Below are positions 49,501 to 61,500 of a DNA stretch of 64,000 nt, piece by piece. The stretch's first letter is position 1; the number at the start of each line of letters is the position of its first letter. A model generated the notes under the pieces. That model ran no database searches and was not told the origin of the DNA. It worked only from the letters and a program-made list of their open reading frames with translations. The stretch comes from Atherinomorus stipes (taxonomy: Eukaryota > Chordata > Actinopteri > Atheriniformes > Atherinidae). The position numbers and the translations under genes were made by a program. The stretch is from NCBI GenBank assembly GCA_023101725.1, contig JALJCO010007813.1, forward strand, positions 1 through 64,000, written 5' to 3'.

Positions 49501-52500
49501 AATGGGGGAGGGAAGAAGGATGAATTATTATATTATGATAGTGGGGATGGTGGTGATGATAGGAGGAATCTACCTGAAAATTATAAGAAAAATAAGGGGG
49601 GGAGGGGCGGGGGGGGGGGGGGGGGGGGAGCAGTGAGGCCAATAAGAAGAATAATAAGGTGAAAGGAGAGAATAAAAAAAATGAATAGAAATAAGAGGAA
49701 GAGGAGAGGAGGAGGTGAGAAGGAAGATTGGAGGAGAAGGAAAAAGTGAGGATGGGGAAATGGAGGAAGGGGAAAAGAAGGAAGAGATGGAGATTTGGAA
49801 GGGGGGAATGGGATTGGGGGGGGAGGGAAAGGAAGGAAAGATGAAAAAAGAAGAAATAATGAATAAAAAAATTACTCTTAAAAAACCTCGGAAAAGGAAC
49901 GGAAATGGAGCTCCGAAGCAGAAGGCAGGAAAGGATCAGTAAAGGCTACGGAAAGCAGATAATCTGGGAAGGATGTTTATCGCTCACGGTCTCGTGTGGC
50001 ACGAAAATGACACGAAAATGACAAACACAATACTGATACACAAATGTCCCCCAACGGGAATCCATGAAAATCGGAAAGAAGCGGGAAAAGGTGTGGATGG
50101 TATGATCCGCGCCAGGTTCTTGGCTGCGCCTCCTCCCTCTCATGGTTCTTAACACTTTTATTCTCTATAATGTGACTTATTTGTGAAAGTTGTTATAGTG
50201 TATATTATTATTGGGCGATTATTATGTCGTCATAATGGGGTCCTATGTTGAGGCCGGTCATCGCCTCCCAATTTTCTTCCCCTACCTCTCCTGAAATCAT
50301 CTTGTAAATCAAATGGAAAGTAATGGGAAATAAATAGGATAAAAAAATAATATGATTTATATTGGAACTATATATTTCCACAACAGAACAGTTATAGTGA
50401 TGACTTCAACTCCACATGTCCTTCATTTTCATCTAGAAATGTGGAACAAATTTTCATTTTACCCTTAGGATACAATTTTATCTGCTGATTTGGATAAAAT
50501 CTGTGTTTTATAATGTGTTTCCAACAAATCATGCATATTTAAAGAGTGAGATACCAGAGCAACAGCTGAACATGTGCTCACCAAGTGTCAGTACTTCAGT
50601 GGGCCAAGTCTGCTGACTGTGTGGCTTTATCTGATATCATGATGTATTTACTGTACACATATGACTCCTAGAGCAGATCAGTCAGAAAAGTTGTTCCCAT
50701 TGTTGTTCACTGGCCATTTATTTGTTTTAGCTTTCTAACCTCCACTTTTTCCTCAAGTGGTTCCACCTCAGCTGAGCTTTCAGGAAAATTTAAATTGTGA
50801 CAATTACAGACTTTGTCAGAGAGCGTCTGTGCCAAAACTGCAGCACTGTCAACTTTTCCAGAGTTGTCTGACTTCTAAAAACACTCAGCTGTGTATTTGG
50901 ATAGGAGCAGGATCCCAGCTGGAAAGTGGCTCTGTTTAAAAAAGGTTTATAATGACTTGAACCTGAAGAAAGGCAGACATGCTGCTAAGCTCTAAAAGGT
51001 GTCTTCGAGGGCCAAATAAAGAACTGTAGATGTTTGCTCTATGAGCTTGAAGAAGTTATATTTTTCATCCATCAAAGAAATAATATTTCATTCTTTTGCT
51101 TAATATGGCTACAACTGGAAATACTTGGCTGATTAACATTATAGTTGTATAAAAGGGCAATTTCCACTGTTACCTTAATAAACAACAAGATATATAGACA
51201 TCTATCAGGTCTGTTGACAGTTTCTGTCCATGACTGCTGAGGGCAAGTTTAAATGTAGTATGTTAAGTACAAGAAAATTCAAGGTAAAGGAGCTTTGCTG
51301 ATGAAGAAAGGTCGCCATGTCAAGAATGTGCCATTTCCTCATATACCTATGCTGTAGAGCTCTTAACACTCCACTGAAGCAGACTCTTTGGGGAGCTAAG
51401 AAAAGGCCTCATAACGGCAAAGCGCTTGGGTCTTTAAACCTGAATACTTGGCACACACACCACAGAAGCCTCTCAAGTACTATTTCACTGTTTATTTTTT
51501 CTACAGTTCTACCATCTCTCCTCAGCTGAAGACTGACCTTTACTTATAAGCTCAATAGCAAGTTGAGTGTCACCAAAAGCTACAGAGACTCTGTGAAGTC
51601 TTTCACCACTGGTCTTAAATAGTGTTTCTTATATAACTTTTTTGCAGAGCAGCAAAGAAAAAATCAAGAAAAGGCCAACATTAAAGGTTGAATATGGAAC
51701 ATTTTTATTAAAAGCTATATTTAAAAAAAAAAAAAAAATACCTCCACAGGTCGTTTGGGGGTGTACAGAATGAAAGTACAACATTTCCCAGAAAAATTCT
51801 ATTTAGCCTAAAAATAATTATAAAATACATTTTTGCATGAAATATTAGAAGCATTACAGCATGGTGCAGAAGAAAAGAAAACATAAAAAAAACAATATGT
51901 GATCCCTTTATGCTTTCTCCGGGTACTGTATGTGCTATTCTACTAGCCTAATGAAAACCTGCTATAAGGGTTACAGTAAATTCCTTTTGCAGCAGTGGAA
52001 AAATGGTAAATATTGTTGCCATCAAACACACCTGATTTGACTGATATGCTACTTGTGCCCCTTAATGCAAATAATTTTATTAAGTTAAAATGTGTTGTTG
52101 TGATTCAAATGAAATCAAATCTAATGGAAAGAACAGGATTGATGTGAGTAAAACCATCAAACCCCATTTTGGCTCAATGAACTCGAGTAGCAATAAACCT
52201 TGATTAACCAATAGCTTGTTCATACAACACGATCTGATTTAGTTTGATGGACAGTAGAATGAATTCAAACCAAACTGGTTCTCTTTACTTATATATAATA
52301 TTCGAATTCAACAAAAAAGGAACTAACTGACCTGAGGTAATCTGGTTAAATTCAACCCACAAATGCCAAATGTGTCCATTTGACAAAATCAAATCTCATG
52401 GAAATATGTGCCATGATTGAATTGTGTTCAACCAACTTTTTTTTTTTTTTTTTTTTGAGTGGTGATTTAGAATTTTTAAAAAAAGAGAGAACATTAACAT

Positions 52501-55500
52501 TAGTCCCAGATCGCAATAAAACACATATCAAAGGTGCTATAATTATAATGGATGGTTCAATGACCCAAATGTGAGCATACAAAAGGAAGATGGATGTAAT
52601 ACTGGAACTTTAATAAACAAAAGCCCTTCATATGCAAATAATCCAACAAACATCCTGAATGACCTTCCTAATCCAATTATTTATGGCAAGTTTTGTAACC
52701 AATGATCACTGTTTATGTTTAGTGTGCCAAAATCAGCTGTAGTATTGAACCATCATGCCTCTTTCATAAATTTCAAGGGTAGTTTTAATGGCAAATATTT
52801 AGTAAATCTGGTCCCTTTGATGCAGTCTTTTGAGGGGTAAAAAAAGACCATAAATGGACTGGTCCTTTGATGATAAGTGAAATTCTAACATGTACCTTCA
52901 ATGGCAGGGAGGTTTATAAATATGTGCACCATCTCACTTGAAGATATTTTAGACTGGAGGGAAGCTGTGACTAAGCATTTCAAAGTTTTTTTTCTCTCTC
53001 TCATATTTATAGACTAAACATTTTCATCTTTTGAAAAAAAAGCTGAAGAAATTCTTAAAGGTTACTGTTGAAACTCAAACTGTAAAATAAGTATGTGCAA
53101 TGTAACATCCCTCAGAGGCTTCTAATTATCCTGTCACTGTCTACTCAATGCCCCCAGGCATGGTAGACAAACAAAATAAATGTCTGTGTAAAACAAGTAT
53201 GAGACAGTACAATCTCCTCAATTTATGTGACATCTTTAAGAAAGGAAGACTTATCCTGAATGTCATGAGAAGCATGACATTATAGCACACTCATGTTTGG
53301 GGCATGGATGTGGTTTCACAGCAGATATTTCTCTTTTTTCCAAATATGAAGAACATTTCCACATTAATGACAGCCTGGGCTTGAAGATGGCACTTCCTCA
53401 AACCCCAAAATCCTGTCTTCTGTGGTAACCGCGGTAGAAAATGTCCATGCATTTGTTAAGAGTGGTAAAGTTACTTCCTTTACCACTCTTGCAGAGATGA
53501 TGCACTGAGGCTACAGCATTTGACCCTAATTAGTTCTCAAACAGGATTATTCAACCAGCAACTGGTGAATTCAGAAGGTCCAGATGCAGTCGTTCAAGTT
53601 AAAGGCAACAATGGGTTCTTTTCATCAAGGTAGATTTGTCCTGACCTGAACTTAACATGCAGTTTCTCCTCTTGCCAAGGGATAGCAATAACTGAAGTAA
53701 TAATCATGATATTAATAGCTATGAAAATACGAGCGCTGCAGGAGCCACTGTGGTGAAATGATTTCCAGAGTCTGTGAGAATTTAAAAGTTGGCTAAAGCA
53801 GCAATAACACTGATGCTTACTTCCATATGAGTCACTCTTTGATGTGCAGTGATGGACTGTTTGAACATTTCCCCTTGTCTTCAGTAGCTGTAATATGTCG
53901 GATCATGATTGGTACGACACTGTGAATGTGCTTTGAGTATACAGTAGTGGAGGCATGTAGGGATTCAAGAAGAAAGGATACAAAACAAATATTTAAGTCC
54001 TCCACAGCAAAGTCAGGATGTGGTGCAAAGCTCAATTTCTGCATGGGCCAGCTAAAAACCATAATAAAAAAAAAAAACAACAACCAAAAAACAAAAAGAA
54101 AGTGATGTCAGAAAATGTTTGAATAAAGTTAGTAATCCTCCAGGGAATTTACAAGCATAGTTGCTCTGACAGGAGTTACTACTGTACTGTTGTTCATTGA
54201 TATAGATATTTGTATCAAAACAATACAAGAAAAGCTTCATCTGCTATCCTCAGTGCTGCTAGCCTAAACAGACTTCGCTTTCTCTTTTTGTACCACTGTG
54301 CCTTGTGTGCTCAGTCCAGGTTTCTCTCCTGAGTATTTTAAGCCATAAGAAAACATCTTTCCTGGAAAACTTCCTGCTGCTGAGCGCACGTGTGAAGGGT
54401 AACTGCTGAAAAAGTTCAGACTTACTTCTCCAGACAACCTCAGGTTTGCATATGAGTCAATAGAAGGTAAAAGCAAGGCTCAATCTATTATCCTGGTTCA
54501 GCAATTATATTTTAAACTAAGATTTAAGCTTTTACAGAACAAGCTGATGAACTGATTTGTCATTAGAGCTCAATCATTTCGATGTTTTGTTGAAAACAAA
54601 AAGATTACCTCAGAGTTTGGATACTTTAACAGTAGTTTAAAGTGGAAAAAAACAAAAAATTATGTTGTATTTCCCAGGACAGTGTGTTATGTTATTCTAA
54701 TTTTTCTCAATTATACAGGAGTTTCTGGACTTAGGCTTTGACTTCTAATTGGATTTGTTTTGAAATTCTGAGCTTCATGTGCCTGCCTGAAAGATCCTGA
54801 AGCTGAAGATCTGTCTTTCTGTAATTATTAGACTTTGACCTCGCAAGAGCCTGGCCTCAGTCTGCTTTTTCCATTAAAGTGGTGTCGAGTGTCTTTCCTT
54901 TGGGGCACTGCTGAAATGGGAGTTGCTCCCTTGCCTGCTTCTTTCCCTGTGGTTTTCGCTTGGACCGTACTGTTGTTTAAATTCCTCACTGACCTACTGC
55001 ATTTAATGAAGCTTTTTCAGAAACAGGATTCATTCAGGACTCTGCTGGCTTTTTAATGCCTGAATCAGTTCAATTCATGAAATATTTCAAAGAAGGAAGA
55101 TTTTGATTACCATACTCTTCAGTGACCTGATGTTTCCTATTTGTTGACTACTAGCAAACCGAGATACATCACCAGATGATGTTATGTGAGGACTGTGGAG
55201 AGATCAGAGATGAGTAGTGCAGGTTGTGTGATGTGTTAGGATGTCATCTTGCTATTTTCAGACATAAAAGGTAGTTATTTTCATCTTTTCTGGCTTCAAC
55301 ATAGGGATTTCTGTTATCATAAAAAGCATGGCTGCACTGTTTATCCCATTGGGAAGATCAAATCTTACTATATTTATTCAGTTAAAGATGTAACAAGACA
55401 GCATCAGCTGATTTACTACGTTATTATTGTTGTGTTTGCATCTATAAATGCTAGCATTATAATCAGTTTCAGTTTCAGGGCAGGTTGCAAGGCAGGTTTA

Positions 55501-58500
55501 GACTTGTTTTTTGTTTGTATAGCTTGGTTGTATGAACTGCAGATAAAAATTTCCCATTGGGACATGGTGCTAAAGGCAAGTCATGCTATCTGTTAAATCC
55601 TGGGGCAACTGGATTTTGAACTTTGTGACAGCAATACTATGTTGAGACGTAGAAATGGCGTACCAGTTTATCTCCAGACATCTTGTGAAAGATAACAAAT
55701 ATCACAAGATACGGCATGAAACCCTGAAGGACTTGCTGGGTCTGGCTGTGAAGGAGTGATCAATAATGAACAAAAGCAACTTAGACATTTTTTTTCCATG
55801 TGTGTGTCAAGAATGCAGAGTTCTTATCTCTGAAATACATTGAAATATATCCCCCTTAAGGTCTTCATACCCTCCATTAGCTCTGAAGTTAACACACGAG
55901 CCAACTTCTACTCTCCATCACATCAAGTCATCTGAAATGTGTCGGTGACATTTACAAGACTGCTCTGACCCGGCACGGTAAACCTACTGTGAAGTCAAGT
56001 GCAGGGCTGATTCTTGAGAAACCCTGCGTCATGTACAAAGAATGTCCACACTGCTGTCTGAGGACATTGAACTTCTGTGGTGGTCCGGGATGCAAAATTC
56101 CTCTAATTTGATTTCTTTTTTAATGTGATAGCTCTCATGAGGTTAAATGTTATAATCGCAGACATTCCAATGAAAGCATGATTGCAGCAATGGCTGAATA
56201 TTTAGTGAGCAAAGAAATGAGAAAATTAAATGTCTAAACAAAAATTCCAGCAACTTAGACATGACACCTATGTACTACTATGAAGTATTAGTTTACATTC
56301 CCTGGTTGCAGCCATTCCAAACAGCTGTCTTGTGGTTTAGCATGGAGGTGATGATTTAATGCTCAGCACTGGGAGAGTCTAATGCTTGTTGAGGAATTCA
56401 GCGACCAGACATGATTGACTAGTGCCTCCATTGCCTCATGGTTAATTGAAGCATTCTCACCTTCCTACTGCAAGTTACGCTATCAAAGTGAAGTGGCAAT
56501 AGGGATGTATTATATGATTTTATTGATATCCCTTATCAATACCAATATATACAGTATCAGTACTCTTATCTATACTGCAGCGTAATTCGGAGTAAACAAT
56601 TGATACATTACAAAATGTTAAAAGATTCAACTTCTTTTTATTCCTACATGGAGGATCAGAACAGAACAGAAGCTATTCTTACCTTTTAAACACTTCCTAG
56701 AACAGAAGATCATAGAAAAAACATACATAAGCAGAACTGTGCAGTGGAGGCCCTTCTGCTGCATCATTTGGCCTGGAGAGTTTTTGTTAGGAAAAAGCAT
56801 ATTTACTTTCTAAGGCTGCAGCCATGACATCTCTGGACAGAGTGTGTCTCCAGTTGTCGAGAACACTTGTTCAGACAGCGTTAAAGAGGCCTGGATGCAA
56901 AGGTGAAGGACAGCTGTGAGAATAGGAGCACCGGTTAGGATTAGGAACCGTAGTCAAACCATACCAGTACTTGGTATACATCCCTAAGTGGCAATAATTA
57001 AATTTTGTGACCAGTCCCCAAGTCGTGGTGAATGCTGTTGAAGTGAAGTGAAGTGAAGACTGTTGATGTATAAATCCAGCCTAAGTGACCATTTAATTAA
57101 ACTGAGTGTCTGTAATGTCCAGTAAAAGCATCACATTGCTCATTGTGGTTTTCCACAACTGTTGGATGAATCAGCACTTTCTATAAGCATTTCATCCCTG
57201 AATCTGTGGATGAATCTGAGCATGCTGCAGTGTTCTACATGGCTTGTACATGTATGGCACAAACTGCTGTTGCACAACTTGTAAGATCTGGTCATGCAGC
57301 TAAAATGGGTCATAGTTTAAATTATAGAGAACAGAAATATGTCATGGTTGATATATCAGATTTAGCTGGTATCATTGCTAGACTCAGGCAGAGTAACTGA
57401 ACTTAGATGTTGCAGCTAGGAATGTGCAAATATATCAACCCCTCATCAGTTATGACTGAAGTCACTATTAGCAATTTATCCTTTGTCAAATTATTATTTT
57501 TGACTTTTGTATCAGTTCTGTTTTCCTTGCATTGGCCAGTCTGTTCTCTGCTGATGAACAGGTGTTTCATCCAGACAGCTCAGACGCTTGTAAAATTTTA
57601 TCCTTGTTGGTTCCTGTATTGTAGTTTGTATAGCACAGCGAGGAACCGGAAAAGTATGGGCTGTATTTATGTTGCACTTTAGTCGTACTGACCACTCAAA
57701 GCACTTTTTTTTTTTCGTTATACTGTTTAGATCCCCGAGGGAAATTAGGGCTCTGCATTTTACCCATCTCTGTACAGTAGTACCAGAGAGCAGTGGGCTG
57801 CTACTTGAAGCGCCTTGGGAGCAATTGGTGGGGGTTAAGGACCTTGTTCAGGGGTCCACAGTGGTTCACCCGAATGTCGTGTTGGGGACTCGAACCCTGG
57901 TCTTCCGCACGAAAGCCCACGACACTACATGTCACTTTACACTACGTCACATTCACCCAGTCATACGTGCGTTCAAACCCCGATCGGCACATCGAAAGGC
58001 AACACTGGGTTCAGTGTCTTGCCCAAGGACACTTTGGCATGTAGTCTGGGGAAGCTTGGAGTTGATCCTTTGACCCTCCGGTTGAAGGACGACTGCTCTT
58101 CCACCTGGGCTACAGCCGCCCTGACCCATGTGAATTATGTGAAAGTGAATGCAAAAGCCCTGCTCCCTCTTGTTCACTATAGGAAAAGCAGCAAATGTCT
58201 GTTTGTACCTTCAGCTACCTGAATAAAACAATGAAAACTCCCATACTGTTATTGTTAGAAATGCATCTTAAAATGCACCTGTCTTATTCAGCGGTGTAAA
58301 ATATGCGATGTAATAATGATCATATGCTTTCCAGACAAGTTACACTCCTGTCTGTACTTTATTGGACTTTTATGAAGACATCATGGGGGACTCACAGGAG
58401 ACGACTGGAGCTGCACTGGCTGGCTTCTGGGTGTAACTGTGTGGAAGTGTTTATGAATATGAGGCTGCTGCTGCTGGATGTGATTAAAAGATAGTTACTT

Positions 58501-61500
58501 CCTTAAAAGAATGAAGGTTTGAAACTTCATAGCTCAGCCATGTGTTTGCCAAGCAGATCATAGTCACATTCCCTGACAGGGTTATATCACAAAAAACAAC
58601 TTTGAAAAATAGGATTTGCTTTCAGTTAACTTTGCTGTCAATTTAGAATAACTGAGGTATTGCTGAGAAATTATCTTTAATTTACACAAGGTTTTCAAAC
58701 TGTCAAATTCTTTGTTTTTGCAGGTTATTAGTGGGGGCCCCATATGAAATGAATGGACCTTACCAGACGGGGGATGTTTATAAATGTTCACTGAGCAAAC
58801 GAATCAACGGCAATGGTTGCTCAAAACTCAATTTAGGTATAGTATTACAAAAGTAACACTTTTTTTTTTTTTACCACAGTACTTCGTACAGCAGCAGAGA
58901 CAAACTGTGGCAAAACATCTTGATAGCTGTGTGTACATGTGTTCAGTATGTGTTCATTTCTGCTGGCTCTTCAGCATATATGTCAGTAAACGTCACAGTG
59001 CCACATGTGAGACAGAAGTGTGGCTACCATTCCAGTCATTCCACATTTTATTATTATCTTTTTAAAACAGTTTATGTACATTTCCACATATGTGTTTTAC
59101 CACACATTTTACTGCACGCTTCCTCACACGGGTAACACGTGTTGTGAGCGTTAGGTACTCACATGTAGTTTAGTCAAGTAAACATTCAGATCTGAGGATG
59201 TGGACACTGCTTTGACTATCCAGACAGCAAAAACAAACCAAAAACCCAGATGGTGAAGCCTCTGTTTGTTCTCTAGAGGGTTATGCATGCGAGAAACTGC
59301 ATCTGAGATCCTCTAAATGAAATTCTTTTTCTCTCAAGGAAGGATATCTTTGACTAACGTATCAGAGCGAAAGGACAAGATGAGGCTGGGAATGACGCTT
59401 ACAACGAACCCTAAAGACAACAGCTTTGTGGTGAGGGTTTCATGTATAATAATAATCTGCTTCTGCTAAAGTTTTTGAGTAAGTAATGCATATTTTATAA
59501 GATTAAAGTTTTTATAATGAATAAAGAAAGACAGTCCCACAAGACTATTTATTTTATAGTGGTTTTACTCCTACCCTCCTGACAGAAGTTCTCCAACAGC
59601 ATAAAACTCTGTGAAATATACCAAGATTGATGATGCAGCTTTAATAAAGAAATTCTTTTATGTTTCAGGCCTGTGGGCCTCTATGGTCCTATGAGTGTGG
59701 CAGCTCTTACTACAGCACAGGAATATGCTCCAGGGTCAATGCAAGCTTTAAGTTCTCCAGAACGATTGCGCCTGCCTTTCAGAGTGAGCATTCATTTATC
59801 CTTTGTGTCTGACAAAGATTCATTGATGATTCTAAGTCACAGCAGTGGGGGCATTCTTTCTTTTATGAACAGCTCTTTTTTTCTTCTTTTGCCTCTGTAA
59901 ATATGAAAAAATATTCAGGGTGTGAAACTTACATGGACATTGTCATTGTCCTTGATGGTTCAAACTCCATCTACCCCTGGTATGAGGTGCAAGCATTTCT
60001 TATCAACATACTTCAGAAGTTCCACGTTGGACCAGGTCAAATACAGGTGTGTAGAAACTGGGAAAAAAACACAACAAAATAGTAGTGATATTCATAAGGT
60101 TGTTTTTTATTGCTTTCTGAAAAAGTGCTTTTATCATAGTGAGTTATTTTAAGAAGAATAAGCTCTTATAAATGTGAAAAAACACTTATTTAGGTTTTTT
60201 TTGGGGGGGCGGGGTAGGTTGGAGTGGTGCAGTATGGCGAGAAAGTGGTCCATGAATTCAAGCTGAGTGACTACAAATCAGTGGAGGAGGTGGTGAAAAG
60301 GGCACGCAGCATCGACCAGCGGGGAGGGGAGGAGACCAACACAGCTCTTGGCATCAACGTAGCGCGGTACAGCATCTCTGTGCATACTGATGACTTCACT
60401 AACCTTCCTTTCTGTAGTTTATTTTACTGGACATATCTTATATGTTCTTACAGCTCACAAGCTTTCAAACAAGGAGGTCGGCGTGGTGCCAAGAAGGTAA
60501 TGATAGTGATAACCGATGGAGAGTCACACGACAGCGCTGATCTCCAGCAAGCCATTGAAGACAGTGAGAAGGACGGCATCACCCGCTATGCCATTGCTGT
60601 GAGTCTGCTAGACTTATTATTCACATGAATAGATGGCTTACACTTTGAGTTTTGACTTTGTTTTTTAATGGCTGGCAAATTTTCTGTGCAGCTTTGGTAT
60701 TCTGTTAAAACAGCCCCCTTAAGAGTAAGAATGGAACCAAACTACTTCAAGCCCTCTGAAAGCTCCAAAATTTGCTTTGTGGAATTGCAGTTAAAGGTGT
60801 AAATGATCTCCCCCAGACCACATAGCTCATTGGTTTGTGCCACTGCTGGTAAAGCTAATAGTTCATTTGATTCCTTACAGTGGCTAAGCCAGGCATCAGA
60901 GCAAAATCTCTGAGGTCATTTGGTTGAAACTCATATGGAATTGGTTATAGCTCTGGTGTTATTATAAGAAACCAGAATCCTCTGAATCCCTCTCAGAAAG
61001 CAGCAGTATCACGCTGTTCTTACACTACTGTTGATTACACTGGTTGTCATTTCTCAACTACTTCACACACACAGTGACAGCTTTTTACAATGCATATTAA
61101 CTCCGCAGGTGCTTGGCTACTACAACCGCAGAGGAATCAATCCTGAAGCCTTTCTCAACGAGATCAAGTACATCGCAAGCGACCCTGACGACAAACACTT
61201 CTTTAATGTAACCGACGAGTCGGCACTGAAGGATATTGTGGATGCACTTGGAGAGCGCATCTTCAGTTTGGAAGGTTGTGTGAAATCTTAGATTCACTTC
61301 AGTCCTTAGAAATGTACTTTCAGAAATCTGTGAACTGGAAAAATACAAGTCTCAATAACTTGAAAGAGACATATCCAGATTTTTTCTTTCTATAAATCGC
61401 AAACACATTTAACTATACAGCAGGTAAACATAAAAAAGATCTGTCCATTTAGATTTGGATCATGCATTGGAATCTGAAGTGTTTCCCCCTTTCAAATAGA

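Noticed and set aside
49288..49942. Two open frames (124 and 75 codons) in the purine-rich tract
   Set aside because: The residues are low-complexity Gly/Lys/Glu/Arg produced by G/A runs; no splice framing or family resemblance, and the underlying sequence may be unreliable.
60224..60628. A single continuous 134-codon frame
   Set aside because: It is exons 7 and 8 of itga11 plus the stop-free intron between them and a bit of intron 8, not a separate gene.
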